Origin: Merdivicinus sp050943495
GTDB lineage: Bacteria; Bacillota; Clostridia; Oscillospirales; Ruminococcaceae
DNA length: 64,000 bases
Assembly (NCBI GenBank): GCA_050943495.1
Contig: JBMNPH010000007.1
Span: 1-64,000 of the forward strand
Direction of reading: 5' to 3'
The translations under genes and the position numbers were made by a program. Shown piece after piece: positions 42,188 through 51,642 of the stretch. Positions within the stretch are counted from its first letter, which is position 1. Each line of letters begins with the position of its first letter. The notes beneath the pieces were generated by a model. It was not told the DNA's origin. It did no database searches and saw only the letters and a list, made by a program, of their open reading frames with translations.

Positions 42188-43417
42188 CTAATATTGAATA
42201 AAGTTTGCCGGATTCTGCCGGACGCCGTTATAATATACCTCGAAATGTAGATGTGGCCCTGTTACATTACCGGTTGCGCCGACTTTTGCGATTACTTGTC
42301 CTTGGGAAACCGTTTGACCTGGGCTGACCAACAATTGTGAACAATGCGCATATAAAGTAACGTATCCATCGCCGTGATTAATAACCACATTATTTCCGTA
42401 ACTCCAGTGTGTCATCGGACTTGCTACCACACCAGATTTTGCTGCGACAATGTCGGCACCATAAACACCGCTTCCACCGAGATCAATGCCGGTATGGAAA
42501 TCTGTATTATTGAACCGCCAGCCATAGGCTGAATTCACATTCGAAAAATTGGGGAGTGGCCACAAAAAACCAGCTTCGGTCACGATATTTCCACCTTGCT
42601 GCGCATTCTGCTCTGCAATTTTCTGCATAATCTCTTCAATTTCACGATCAATTTCCTCTGCTTCCCGCAGACGCTGTTCTTTATTAGCCTCAAAATTCTG
42701 CCGTTCCAATTCCAAATTCTGGGTAGCAGTCTCACTTTGCTGGTAAGCGGCTTCCAGTTCCTGATTGGTCTGTTCCATCTCGGTGCGGCTTTGTTCCGCA
42801 GCGGACTGCTGTTCTGCGAGATCTGCCTTCACACGCTCTGCCTGTGATTTTTCATTCTCTAATCCCGCTTGCTGCACCCGAAGCTGTTCCAGCAACTGGG
42901 TATCATGACGGGATATTGCCTTCATCATTTCGACTCCTGTGAGAAAATCACCGAAACTTTCGGCAGAAAACAAGGTTTCCAGCGGCGAGAGGGAATTACT
43001 CATATAATTCGCGCGCATCCGCTGCTTATACTGATCCGCCGTTACAGAAATTTCTTCCTCTTTGGCGGCAATATTTTCCTCTGTCTGCGTCAGCTGTTCT
43101 TCCGTTTTAGAAATATCCTCAGAAATCTGGGAAAGCTGCTGATCCAGAACACTCATTTTCTGAAGATTCAAGGAAATCTGCTGTTCCAAAGTTTCCTGAT
43201 ACTGTTCCTGTTTGGCGATATCATTTTTGGTGGCGGAAAGCTGCCGATTAATTTCATCCAATTCCTGCTCAATTTTATCTTTTTGGGATTCCAAACTATC
43301 CTTTTGGGCATCCAACGAAGCAGAAACCGGCAATACAGCCGTACTTCCATACATGACTCCTGCGGAGAAAAATACGCTGCATGCAGTTATTGCCGCAAGT
43401 ATTCTGCACTTTCTCAC
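42188..43417 (-). CDS. PcsB/EnvC-like murein hydrolase, first copy (coiled coil plus M23)
   Basis: The 409-residue secreted protein has a signal peptide ending about residue 34 (VSAS), a long coiled coil and the active M23 residues (DFHTGIDLGG; GPHLHFEVYYNGVRQNPANFIQY). Both paralogues share the segment ending EEISVTADQYKQRMRA at the middle of the coil, which in this class mediates binding to the FtsX loop. It begins 12 bases after ftsX, so it is part of the ftsEX unit. It is the likely direct partner of FtsEX; the second copy may act with it or under other conditions. Confidence 0.94.
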   Translation of the reverse strand: MRKCRILAAITACSVFFSAGVMYGSTAVLPVSASLDAQKDSLESQKDKIEQELDEINRQLSATKNDIAKQEQYQETLEQQISLNLQKMSVLDQQLSQISEDISKTEEQLTQTEENIAAKEEEISVTADQYKQRMRANYMSNSLSPLETLFSAESFGDFLTGVEMMKAISRHDTQLLEQLRVQQAGLENEKSQAERVKADLAEQQSAAEQSRTEMEQTNQELEAAYQQSETATQNLELERQNFEANKEQRLREAEEIDREIEEIMQKIAEQNAQQGGNIVTEAGFLWPLPNFSNVNSAYGWRFNNTDFHTGIDLGGSGVYGADIVAAKSGVVASPMTHWSYGNNVVINHGDGYVTLYAHCSQLLVSPGQTVSQGQVIAKVGATGNVTGPHLHFEVYYNGVRQNPANFIQY

Positions 43418-43429
43418 CCAAAATCCCCC

Positions 43430-44341
43430 TTATACCTTTAAGTGCTTGCGCATACTGAACGCACTTCCAATACTTCCTGTCAAAATACCTGCCAATAAGA
43501 ATCCACCGAGAATCGGATAACAAATTTCAGCAAATGGGACAGTGTATTGGGTTAAAGATGTCAGCCACGCAGAGGAATCAAAAGTAATTGCCTCTAAAAA
43601 GAGAGTATATCCTCCCCAAATAGCAAAAAACGCAATGACAGCAGCCAGGATTCCCAGCAAAATTCCTTCTACAATAAAGGGAATCCGAATAAAAAGATTC
43701 GTTGCGCCTACATATTTCATGATACTGATTTCTTTACGGCGGGTAAAGACGGAGGCTCGAATCGTATTGGTGATAACAACGATTGATACAAGTACCAAAG
43801 CCGCAATCACGGCACCACCAATGGTATTGACCATCGAACGGACATCCACTAACGTTTTAGTCAGATCAGTAGGTGCTTCCGCTTTATCGACGTATTCCAT
43901 ACGGCGGATGGAAGCTACAATGGTATCTACCCGTTCTGGTTCCACAATTTTTGCAGTAAATTTTGCCGGGAGAATTTCCGCGGCCTCACCTTCCATCCCA
44001 TCGAGAAGATAACCGTCTTCTCCGAGACTTTCCTTATATTCTGCAAACCCCTCTTCTGCCGACACATAGACAATTTCATCCAGACCCTCTACTTCGGTCA
44101 GGTTCTGTTTCATAGTATCCATATATTCAATAGGGGTATCCATTTCCATAAAAATGACAACTTCATTCTGCTGTCCAATGTATTCCACAATACTGTCTAC
44201 GTTGATGCTGAACAAAACCGCGAATCCAACAATAATCAGGCAGGCAACCAACGTTCCCACCGAAGCAATCGTCATCATCCGGTTTGTCCACAAATTATGG
44301 ATTCCGTTTTTGACTAGGTATCGAAAACTACTTGCTCTCAT
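43430..44341 (-). CDS. ftsX: Cell division protein FtsX
   Basis: The 303-residue permease-like protein has four membrane segments; the first (about 22-45) and second (about 175-200) enclose the extracellular loop that contacts the PcsB-like hydrolases. The start MRASSFRYLVKNGIHNLWTNRMMTIASVGTLVACL is typical of FtsX. Its start codon overlaps the end of ftsE by 14 bases, so the two are coupled. With FtsE it couples ATP hydrolysis to activation of wall hydrolysis at division. Confidence 0.96.
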   Translation of the reverse strand: MRASSFRYLVKNGIHNLWTNRMMTIASVGTLVACLIIVGFAVLFSINVDSIVEYIGQQNEVVIFMEMDTPIEYMDTMKQNLTEVEGLDEIVYVSAEEGFAEYKESLGEDGYLLDGMEGEAAEILPAKFTAKIVEPERVDTIVASIRRMEYVDKAEAPTDLTKTLVDVRSMVNTIGGAVIAALVLVSIVVITNTIRASVFTRRKEISIMKYVGATNLFIRIPFIVEGILLGILAAVIAFFAIWGGYTLFLEAITFDSSAWLTSLTQYTVPFAEICYPILGGFLLAGILTGSIGSAFSMRKHLKV

Positions 44342-45014
44342 GGGCGCCTCCTATGTAATCGTCAAAGACCACTTCACCATTCTCGATGTTGATGGTACGG
44401 CCTCCGAAATATTTCACCATCTCATGTTCATGAGTTACCATGACGATGGTGGTGCCGCAGCGGTTGATTGCCTGCAGCATCTCCACAATTTCATAGGAAA
44501 ACTCCGGGTCAATATTGCCGGTCGGCTCATCCGCGATAATCAGCGGCGGATCGTTGACCAGGGCCCTTGCAAGCGCAACACGCTGCTGCTCACCGCCCGA
44601 CAGTTCATACGGATATTTCCGTGCTTTATCCTGAAGTTCCATCAGTTCCAGCACATAAGGCACCTGTTGGCGAATCACTTTATTGGAAGCGTCCGTCACC
44701 CGAAGGCTGAACGCAACATTGTCGTAAACCGTCATATTGGGGATCAAGCGGAAATCCTGAAACACAACACCGATACTGCGCCGAAATTTTGGAATTTGCC
44801 GCTCTTTCAATTTATTGAGATTATATCCATTGACAATTACCGTGCCGGATGTCGCACGGGTTTCCCGTAAAAGGAGTTTGATAATGGAGCTCTTTCCTGC
44901 TCCGGATGATCCGACAACAAAAGCAAAATCTCCGTTATCGATCTGCAAATTTACATTTTTTAACGCTTCTGTTCCGTTTTCATAACTGAAACAGACATCC
45001 ATCAGATTGATCAT
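44328..45014 (-). CDS. ftsE: Cell division ATP-binding protein FtsE
   Basis: The 228-residue ABC ATPase has Walker A GSSGAGKSS, the signature LSGGEQQRVALARAL, Walker B LIIADEPTGNID, and the FtsE-specific ends (MINLMDVCFSYENGTEALKNVNLQI and VVMVTHEHEMV). I place the start at the ATG at 45014: the ribosome site AGGAAAGG stands nine bases before it and too close to the ATG at 45023. It is first in the ftsE-ftsX-hydrolase unit. Confidence 0.96.
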   Translation of the reverse strand: MINLMDVCFSYENGTEALKNVNLQIDNGDFAFVVGSSGAGKSSIIKLLLRETRATSGTVIVNGYNLNKLKERQIPKFRRSIGVVFQDFRLIPNMTVYDNVAFSLRVTDASNKVIRQQVPYVLELMELQDKARKYPYELSGGEQQRVALARALVNDPPLIIADEPTGNIDPEFSYEIVEMLQAINRCGTTIVMVTHEHEMVKYFGGRTINIENGEVVFDDYIGGAHESK

Positions 45015-45165
45015 GCTTCGCATCCTTTCCTGCGCCCGAAAGCTGTATCTAAACAGCCGCAGCATCTGTATCTATCGCCGCGGCAAAATGCAAACGGACC
45101 ATCCAAAACCGGCACGAAACGCGCAGCCGTATATCGGACAGTCCGCCGCCGCCATTGTCAAAATC

Positions 45166-46251
45166 TTAGAACTTCATCGGGTTAGAGGTCAGGTATTTCT
45201 TAACCATCAGCGCAATCTTAAAGATAATTGCGTCATCAAATTCACGAAGATCCAGGCCGGTCAGTTTCTTAATTTTTTCGAGACGGTACACCAGCGTATT
45301 GCGGTGCACGAACAGCTTCCGGGAAGTTTCCGACACATTCAGGTTGTTTTCGAAGAAACGGTGAATGGTAAAGAGGGTTTCATGATCGAGAGAATCAATG
45401 GAACCGGTTTTGAAAACTTCTTTCAGGAAGGTTTCGCAAAGTGTTGTGGGGAGCTGATAAATCAGACGGGCAATTCCCAGATTGTCATAGCTGACAATCG
45501 ACTCGTCGGTATCAAATACCTTGCCGACTTCGAGCGCAATCTGCGCTTCCTTGAAGGAACGTGCCAGATCCTTAACGCCTACAACTGCAGTACCGATACC
45601 CACAACTGCCTTGGTATAGAATTCGGAACTGAGAGTATCGACGATAGAACGAGCGAGTTTTTCCAGATCCTTCGATTCAATTCCGGACTTGATTTCCTTA
45701 ATCAGAACGATATCGGTTTCGCTGATATTGAAAACAAAATCTTTCTGCTTGTCCGGGAAAAGGTTCTGGATCACTTCATAAGCGGAAACATCATTGGTAG
45801 AAACAACCCGAACCAGCAATGCAACGCGATTTACATCGATATTAAAGTGGAGTTCCCGTGCTTTGATATAGATATCGCCGGGGAGAATGTTGTCCAGAAC
45901 CACATTTTTGATAAAATTATTGCGGTCATATTTCTCATCATAATACTGTTTGATGCTCGAAAGGGAAATTGCCAGAAGCGAGGCATAACGTGCGGCCATT
46001 TCATCAGTTCCCTCGACAAAAACAGCATAGTCTGCCTTGATGTGAGGACCGAACGGCTTATAGGTATAATTATCCCGTACAAAAGTATCATGGGATTCGC
46101 CGAATTCAACCGCATAGTAGTTATTGTTTGTATTAATTTTAGAAAGCTCGCTGCAGGCAATAATTGCCCCAGTTTCGTCGATTACACCAATTTCACGGTC
46201 GATTGTATCCCGCATCTGGTGGACAACGCCTTGAAAAAGTCGATTTGACAT
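45166..46251 (-). CDS. CdaR/PucR-family transcriptional regulator
   Basis: The 361-residue protein has an N-terminal sensor-like domain (about residues 1-110; SNRLFQGVVHQMRDTIDREIGVIDETGAIIACSELSKI), a central GGDEF-like domain of the CdaR type, and a C-terminal PucR helix-turn-helix (about 295-355; LNVSETSRKLFVHRNTLVYRLEKIKKLTGLDLREFDDAIIFKIAL). The founder CdaR controls sugar-diacid uptake, but no diacid gene lies nearby, so the effector is open. It is upstream of ftsE on the same strand, 150 bases apart, and has its own promoter. Confidence 0.9.
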   Translation of the reverse strand: MSNRLFQGVVHQMRDTIDREIGVIDETGAIIACSELSKINTNNNYYAVEFGESHDTFVRDNYTYKPFGPHIKADYAVFVEGTDEMAARYASLLAISLSSIKQYYDEKYDRNNFIKNVVLDNILPGDIYIKARELHFNIDVNRVALLVRVVSTNDVSAYEVIQNLFPDKQKDFVFNISETDIVLIKEIKSGIESKDLEKLARSIVDTLSSEFYTKAVVGIGTAVVGVKDLARSFKEAQIALEVGKVFDTDESIVSYDNLGIARLIYQLPTTLCETFLKEVFKTGSIDSLDHETLFTIHRFFENNLNVSETSRKLFVHRNTLVYRLEKIKKLTGLDLREFDDAIIFKIALMVKKYLTSNPMKF

Positions 46252-46345
46252 AATGAACTACCTCTCTTCTTGCAAATATTTCGTCATAACCCGCCCATTA
46301 AGCGAATGGCAGCCAATCAAAACTGCGCAGACCTATACACATTCT

Positions 46346-46374
46346 ATATTATCCTATTTTCACTAAAAATGCAA
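46346..46374 (-). promoter_or_regulatory. Promoter of the CdaR/PucR-type regulator gene
   Basis: On the minus strand TTGCAT (46374-46369), 17 bases and TAATAT (46351-46346) form a candidate promoter about 95 bases before the start codon. The 488-base gap 46252-46739 is otherwise AT-rich, with this site and the rimP promoter as its only clear contents. Confidence 0.6.
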
Positions 46375-46612
46375 GGAATTCCAGCATTTTCCTCGAATTT
46401 TTTTGAATTTTTTTGATCTTTTTCCAATTATTACAAATCCGTTACACCTTCATTACAAATTGTAACATTTCCGGCGTCAAACTTTGTGAATGCTTCGTAA
46501 ACTTTTTATAAATATCTGCCCTAAAATTCGTCTTTCCTCCCAAAACAGACTCCTTTTTTCATATTCGTAAATTCTTTGATTTGATTTTCTTTTGAATATT
46601 TCTGCAAAATAC

Positions 46613-46692
46613 TTGCATTTCTAAAAAAGCTGTGCTATAATGACTAAGGTAGAATATGGTATGATTAAGAAAGGCTGGGAAATTCCCGGTCT
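46613..46692 (+). promoter_or_regulatory. Promoter and leader hairpin of the rimP-ribF operon
   Basis: TTGCAT (46613-46618), 17 bases and TATAAT (46636-46641) form the promoter. In the leader, GGCTGGGA and TCCCGGTC (about 46673-46691) pair in a compact hairpin, a placement commonly seen ahead of ylxS/rimP in Firmicutes. No strong T-run directly follows it. Confidence 0.7.
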
Positions 46693-46739
46693 TTCGTTTA
46701 TGTTACGGGTTTTTCCCAATTGTCAGAAAGGCGGATTGC

Positions 46740-47216
46740 ATGAGTAAAAGCACCATTATCCAAACGGTTTGGCAGCTTGCTGAACCAATTGCCGCAGAAT
46801 TGGGCGTCTCCCTGTGGGATGTCCGCTTCGAAAAAGAGGGCGCCAGTTGGTTTCTGCGTATCCTCATCGATAAAGAGGGCGGCGCTGATATCAATGCCTG
46901 TGAGGCAATGAGCCGCGCCATCGATCCCCTGCTGGATGAGGCAGATCCGATTCCCCAGAGCTATTACCTCGAAGTCTGGTCAGCGGGAATGAACCGGGAT
47001 CTCACCCGGGATTTCCATTTCACCCAGAATCTCGGCGGAAAAATTACTGTCGGTCTGTTCCAGCCATGGCAGCCGGGCGGCGAAAAAGAACCCGTCTGCA
47101 TATTAAAGGAATATCGGGGGAAAACGATTGTTGTAACTGACCCCGCCGGCGAAGAGCATGAACTGACTCTTTCGGAACTGCGCTTTGTCCGCCGTTTTGA
47201 TGAAATGCCATTTTAA
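46740..47216 (+). CDS. rimP: Ribosome maturation factor RimP
   Basis: The 158-residue protein assists maturation of the 30S subunit. It has the N-terminal alpha/beta domain (LAEPIAAELGVSLWDVRFEKEGASWFLRILIDKEGG; CEAMSRAIDPLLDEADPI; YYLEVWSAGMNRDLTRDFHF, in place of the usual VSSPGLDRPL) and the C-terminal SH3-like domain (KEYRGKTIVVTDPAGEEHELTLSELRFVRR). It is first in the translation operon, and nusA follows after 26 bases. Confidence 0.93.
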   Translation: MSKSTIIQTVWQLAEPIAAELGVSLWDVRFEKEGASWFLRILIDKEGGADINACEAMSRAIDPLLDEADPIPQSYYLEVWSAGMNRDLTRDFHFTQNLGGKITVGLFQPWQPGGEKEPVCILKEYRGKTIVVTDPAGEEHELTLSELRFVRRFDEMPF

Positions 47217-47242
47217 TTACAGATTCAATTGGAGGAACTATC

Positions 47243-48370
47243 ATGAACACCAAAGAAATCCGGGATTTTTTCGATGCGCTCCAGCTTCTTGAAATGGAAA
47301 AGGGAATCGACGGCGCATATCTGATCGAAAAAATCACCAATGCAATCGTCATTGCCGTAAAGCGTGATTACCAAGTTACCGAAAATGTCAACGTTACCAT
47401 CAATCCTGATCTTTGCCGTTTTGAGGTCTCCATTACCAAGACCGCCGTTCAGGAGGTCGAGGATCCCGCTACCCAGATCAGCATGGATGAAGCGCTCAAA
47501 TACAACGCACATCCGATCGAAGGAATGCCGGTGGAAATCGTACTGGATACTAAGCAGTTCGGTCGAATCGCTGCCCAGACCGCAAAACATGTCATTCGTC
47601 AGGGAATTCGGGAGGCAGAACGTTCTCAGCTCATTTCCCAGTACCAGAATAAGGTCTACGAAGTTGTGACGGCAACCGTTCAGAAAGTGGAACCGGCTAC
47701 CGGCAATGCGACCGTAGAGATTGACAAAAATGAAATTCTCCTGTTTAAAAATGAACAGCTTCCCAATGATAATCTCAAGGAAGGCGACCGCATTAAAGTT
47801 TATGTGGTCGATGTAGTCAATTTCGAGCGCCGCTGTTCCCTGAAAATCTCCCGTACTCACAAAGATCTCGTTAAACGCCTCTTTGAACGCGAAGTTCCGG
47901 AAATCTTCGACGGTGTTGTGGAAATCAAGTCCATCTCCCGGGAAGCCGGATCCCGTACCAAAATGGCTGTGTGGAGTAAAAATCCCGACGTCGATCCGAT
48001 CGGCGCCTGCATCGGCCCCAAAGGAAGCCGTATTTCTGCTGTCGTGACCGAGCTAAAAGGCGAAAAAATCGACATTGTCAAATACAGTGAGGATGACGCA
48101 GAATTTATTACCCAGGCTCTCTCCCCCGCCACCGTTACCAGTGTGGAAATCCTGCCGGGTGACGAACGGATGTGCCGGGTTACTGTTCCCGACAATCAGC
48201 TCTCCCTTGCCATCGGCAACAAGGGCCAGAATGCCAAACTGGCTGCAAAACTAACTGGTTACAAGATTGATATCCGGCCGGAATCCGGTGTCCTTGATGC
48301 CGGAAAGAAAGAGGAAGAACCGGCATTGGAATCCTCTGAAGCGGAAGAATTGTCCGCCGACGAGGCATAA
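47243..48370 (+). CDS. nusA: Transcription termination/antitermination factor NusA
   Basis: The 375-residue protein has the N-terminal RNA-polymerase-binding domain, an S1 domain (about 135-200; VVTATVQKVEPATGNATVEIDKNEILL) and two KH domains (REAGSRTKMAVWSKNPDVDPIGACIGPKGSRI; NQLSLAIGNKGQNAKLAAKLTG). The acidic C-terminal repeats of enterobacterial NusA are absent, which is normal for Firmicutes. It modulates pausing and termination. GGAGG precedes the ATG. Confidence 0.97.
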   Translation: MNTKEIRDFFDALQLLEMEKGIDGAYLIEKITNAIVIAVKRDYQVTENVNVTINPDLCRFEVSITKTAVQEVEDPATQISMDEALKYNAHPIEGMPVEIVLDTKQFGRIAAQTAKHVIRQGIREAERSQLISQYQNKVYEVVTATVQKVEPATGNATVEIDKNEILLFKNEQLPNDNLKEGDRIKVYVVDVVNFERRCSLKISRTHKDLVKRLFEREVPEIFDGVVEIKSISREAGSRTKMAVWSKNPDVDPIGACIGPKGSRISAVVTELKGEKIDIVKYSEDDAEFITQALSPATVTSVEILPGDERMCRVTVPDNQLSLAIGNKGQNAKLAAKLTGYKIDIRPESGVLDAGKKEEEPALESSEAEELSADEA

Positions 48371-48393
48371 TTTATCAGGAAAGGAGCAGACTG

Positions 48394-48696
48394 ATGCAAA
48401 CAAAACGGATCCCGCTGCGGATGTGTACCGGCTGCGGGGAAATGAAATCCAAAAAGGAACTGGTGCGGGTTGTCCGTTCCAGCGAAGGTGAGGTTTTCCT
48501 CGATCTGACAGGGAAAAAAGCCGGGCGCGGCGCATATGTCTGCCCCTCTCCGGAATGCCTCAAAAAGGCCCGCAAGGCCCGGAGGATTGAGCGCTCATTT
48601 CAGTGCAGAATCCCCGATGAAGTCTATGATGCGATGGAGGCCGAACTGGAAAAGTATGCCGTCCATCCGAAAGGAAAGGAAGATTCGGAAAATTGA
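48394..48696 (+). CDS. rnpM: RNase P modulator RnpM (YlxR, DUF448)
   Basis: The 100-residue basic protein has the YlxR pattern RMCTGCGEMKSKKELVRVVRSSEG and GRGAYVCPSPECLKKARK. In Bacillus the protein binds and tunes RNase P RNA. It follows nusA by 23 bases with AAAGGAG. Its end overlaps the start of ylxQ. Confidence 0.92.
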   Translation: MQTKRIPLRMCTGCGEMKSKKELVRVVRSSEGEVFLDLTGKKAGRGAYVCPSPECLKKARKARRIERSFQCRIPDEVYDAMEAELEKYAVHPKGKEDSEN

Positions 48697-49013
48697 ACGC
48701 ATTTGATTCCACCCTCTCTCTGTGCATGCGTGCAAGACGGCTCACATTCGGGCTGGACACCGTCCGGAATACCGCCGCACGCGGGGAAGTTTTTCTGCTG
48801 CTGACTGCCTCGGATCTCTCTCCGAAAACAGTCAAAGAGGTGGAATACCTCAGCAGTCGTTATCACATTCCCTGCTGTAAAATTGCCCGCTGTATGGAGG
48901 AAGTGGCGAATATCATCGGCAAAAAGACCGGAGTTATCGGCATCACTGACGAGGGATTCAGCAACAAGCTGATGCTCATCCACAACGAAACGGAGGATCA
49001 CCTATGCAGATAA
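48693..49013 (+). CDS. L7Ae-family RNA-binding protein YlxQ
   Basis: The 106-residue protein has the L7Ae/L30e fold seen in YlxQ (LCMRARRLTFGLDTVRNTAARGEVFLLLTASDLSPKTVKEVEYLSSRYHIP). It starts at a TTG overlapping the rnpM stop; no ATG fits the expected length. It is encoded between rnpM and infB, as in other Firmicutes, and its function is likely kink-turn RNA binding. Confidence 0.88.
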   Translation: MNAFDSTLSLCMRARRLTFGLDTVRNTAARGEVFLLLTASDLSPKTVKEVEYLSSRYHIPCCKIARCMEEVANIIGKKTGVIGITDEGFSNKLMLIHNETEDHLCR

Positions 49014-51571
49014 AATATCGACTTCATGAAGTTGCGAAAGACCTGAATGTAGACAAAAAGGATATCATCGACCTGCTTGACCGGTATTTCGGCGGCGAAC
49101 CGCGCAAACATGCTACGGTTCTCACCGAAGAAGAACTGAATGTCATTTTCGAACATTACACTCAGAACAACCAGGTTGAGAATTTTGACCGGTATTTTGC
49201 TTCCAAGGATGCTGCACCGGAAAAGGTGGAACAGCCGGAAACGAAACCCGCACCCGCCAAAAAAGAGGCTCCCAAAGCGGAACCCAAACCGGCAGAACCC
49301 AAACATACCGAACCGAAAAAAGCAGAGGCCAAAAAGTCCGAACCTGTTAAAGCAGAAGCGCCGAAGGAAGCACCCAAAGCAGAAACTCCTGCTGCACGCC
49401 CCGCAGAAAACCGTCCTGCGGAATCGCGCCGCGAACCTCGACGGGACAATAATTCTTCCCGCCGTGAAGAACCGCGCCGGGATAATCGCCGCGACAATCA
49501 TCGGGAGGATCGTCCTCAGCAGAATGCAAAACCGGTGAAGACTCCTGCACCGGCTCCACAGCCGACAAAACCGGTGGAGACTGTGGAAAAGGAACGTACC
49601 GTTCGTCACGTCGATACCCGTACCGTCGAAATCAACCTCGATAAATATAATGAGCATTATGAGGAGATTGCTCCTCAGTCCAGCGGAAAGAGCGACAATC
49701 AGCAGCGCAAACAGAAACTGAAACAGAAATCTCAGAACAAGAATAAGGCGAAATTCTCGAGCAAACGGGAAACTGAAGCGGAAAAACTGCAGCGTCTCGC
49801 GTTGGAACGCGCTCGCAAGCAGCAGCTGAAGGTCCTCATTCCGGATGAAATTACCGTTTCCGAACTCGCTTCCCGCCTGAAAGTCACTGTGACCGATGTT
49901 ATTAAAAAGCTGATGCTCATGGGCGTTATGGCTTCCCAGAATGAAGTTATTGACTTTGATACCGCTTCTCTCGTGGCAATGGAATACAATGCCAAGATTG
50001 AAAAAGAAGTGATCGTGACCATCGAGGAACAGCTGATTCACAACGAAGAAGACAGCAGTGAAGATTTGGTAGAAAGAAGTCCAGTTGTCGTCGTTATGGG
50101 ACACGTTGACCACGGCAAAACCTCCCTTCTCGACCGGATCCGCAATGCGCATGTCACCGACACTGAAGCAGGCGGCATTACCCAGCATATCGGTGCGTAC
50201 CGCGTGAAAGTCGGCGACCGCTATGTCACCTTCCTGGATACTCCCGGCCATGAGGCGTTTACCGCCATGCGTGCCCGCGGTGCTGCTGTCACCGATATTG
50301 CCATCCTGGTGGTTGCCGGTGATGACGGAATTATGCCGCAGACTGTCGAAGCAATCAACCATGCGAAAGCCGCTGGTGTATCAATTATCGTTGCCATCAA
50401 CAAGATGGATAAACCACATGCTGACGCCGAACGAGTCAAACAGGAACTGACCGAATATGAGCTCGTACCGGAAGAATGGGGCGGCGATATCATCTGTGTA
50501 CCGGTTTCCGCTGCAACCGGCATGGGAATTGATGATTTGCTGGATAACATCATTCTGGTATCGGAAGTACAGGAACTGAAAGCCAACCCCAATCGTCTGG
50601 CAAAAGGTACCGTAATTGAAGCTCGTCTGGACAAAGGCCGCGGCCCTGTTGCGACCCTTCTGGTTCAGAATGGTACCCTTCATACCGGTGACGTTCTGAT
50701 TGCGGGCACATCGGTCGGTCGTGTCCGTCAGATGCTGAACGACCGCGGACAGATCGTAACCGAAGCAGGTCCTTCCATTCCGGTGGAAATTACTGGTCTG
50801 ACTGAGGTTCCAGCTGCCGGCGATATCTTCAATGCCGTAGAAGATGAGCGTTTGGCTCGGGAACTGGTGGAACAGCGCCGCGCAGAACAGAAGGAAGAGC
50901 AATTCAAATCCTTCCAGAAGGTAACACTGGATAACCTCTTCAGCCAGATTGCAGAAGGCGAAATGAAGGAACTCCCACTCATCGTTAAGGCTGACGTACA
51001 GGGTACCGCGGAAGCAGTCAAACAGTCTCTGGAAAAACTGACCACCGACGAAGTCCGGGTACGAGTCATCCACACCGGTGTTGGCGCGATCAACAGTTCC
51101 GACGTCATGCTGGCGAACGCTTCCAATGCCATCGTCATTGGCTTCAACGTCCGTCCGGACCCCACCGCCAAAGCGGAAGCGGAACAGCAGAATGTAGAAC
51201 TCCGGATGTACCGCATCATTTACGATGCCATCGAGGAAGTCAAGGCTGCAATGAAAGGTATGCTCGCACCTAAGACCCGTGAAGTTGATATGGGCCGTAT
51301 CGAAGTCCGTCAGGTATATAAGATTACCGGTGTCGGCGCAGTTGCAGGATGCTATGTCCTGGAAGGCAAGATCGCAAGAAATGCTCAGATCCGGATTGTC
51401 CGCGATGGTATTATCGTAGCAGTCGATCAGATTTCTTCCCTGAAACGCTTCAAGGATGATGCCAAGGAAGTTGCACAGGGGTATGAATGCGGCGTTACCC
51501 TTGCAAAATTCAATGATATCAAGGAAGGCGATATTTACGAGGCCTTCACTATTGAAGAATACCGCGATTAA
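49004..51571 (+). CDS. infB: Translation initiation factor IF-2
   Basis: The 855-residue GTPase places initiator tRNA on the 30S subunit. It has an IF2N-like start (KYRLHEVAKDLNVDKKDIIDLLDRYFGG), a long disordered linker rich in Ala/Pro/Lys/Glu/Arg (about residues 70-200), a second IF2N domain, and the G domain with GHVDHGKTS (G1), DTPGHEAF (G3) and NKMDKP (G4). Domains II-IV follow with the conserved end KEGDIYEAF. GGAGGATCACCT precedes the ATG, which overlaps ylxQ by ten bases. Confidence 0.98.
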   Translation: MQIKYRLHEVAKDLNVDKKDIIDLLDRYFGGEPRKHATVLTEEELNVIFEHYTQNNQVENFDRYFASKDAAPEKVEQPETKPAPAKKEAPKAEPKPAEPKHTEPKKAEAKKSEPVKAEAPKEAPKAETPAARPAENRPAESRREPRRDNNSSRREEPRRDNRRDNHREDRPQQNAKPVKTPAPAPQPTKPVETVEKERTVRHVDTRTVEINLDKYNEHYEEIAPQSSGKSDNQQRKQKLKQKSQNKNKAKFSSKRETEAEKLQRLALERARKQQLKVLIPDEITVSELASRLKVTVTDVIKKLMLMGVMASQNEVIDFDTASLVAMEYNAKIEKEVIVTIEEQLIHNEEDSSEDLVERSPVVVVMGHVDHGKTSLLDRIRNAHVTDTEAGGITQHIGAYRVKVGDRYVTFLDTPGHEAFTAMRARGAAVTDIAILVVAGDDGIMPQTVEAINHAKAAGVSIIVAINKMDKPHADAERVKQELTEYELVPEEWGGDIICVPVSAATGMGIDDLLDNIILVSEVQELKANPNRLAKGTVIEARLDKGRGPVATLLVQNGTLHTGDVLIAGTSVGRVRQMLNDRGQIVTEAGPSIPVEITGLTEVPAAGDIFNAVEDERLARELVEQRRAEQKEEQFKSFQKVTLDNLFSQIAEGEMKELPLIVKADVQGTAEAVKQSLEKLTTDEVRVRVIHTGVGAINSSDVMLANASNAIVIGFNVRPDPTAKAEAEQQNVELRMYRIIYDAIEEVKAAMKGMLAPKTREVDMGRIEVRQVYKITGVGAVAGCYVLEGKIARNAQIRIVRDGIIVAVDQISSLKRFKDDAKEVAQGYECGVTLAKFNDIKEGDIYEAFTIEEYRD

Positions 51572-51642
51572 CCATTTCATTCTGCCGCCTCTGTCCCAAA
51601 CGGGGCGGGGGCGGATTTGTTATCTGCTGAAAGGAGTCTAGT

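Noticed and set aside
40935..43417. Tandem M23 genes as an assembly duplication
   Set aside because: The copies differ throughout, including signal peptides and coil sequence, so they are true paralogues.
45007..46248. A 413-codon plus-strand open frame
   Set aside because: It is opposite the CdaR/PucR-type regulator, whose domains are clear; the plus frame has no recognisable motif or ribosome site.
46252..46739. A T-box or other known riboswitch before rimP
   Set aside because: No specifier or T-box sequence is visible; only two promoters and a short leader hairpin can be supported.
48998..50362. A 454-codon minus-strand open frame
   Set aside because: It is the antisense of the infB linker and first domains; the low-complexity Arg/Phe/Gly content is the mirror of the Ala/Pro/Lys/Glu-rich linker.
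50381..51580. A 399-codon minus-strand open frame
   Set aside because: It is antisense to the conserved infB G-domain and C-terminal part, with no start signal of its own.
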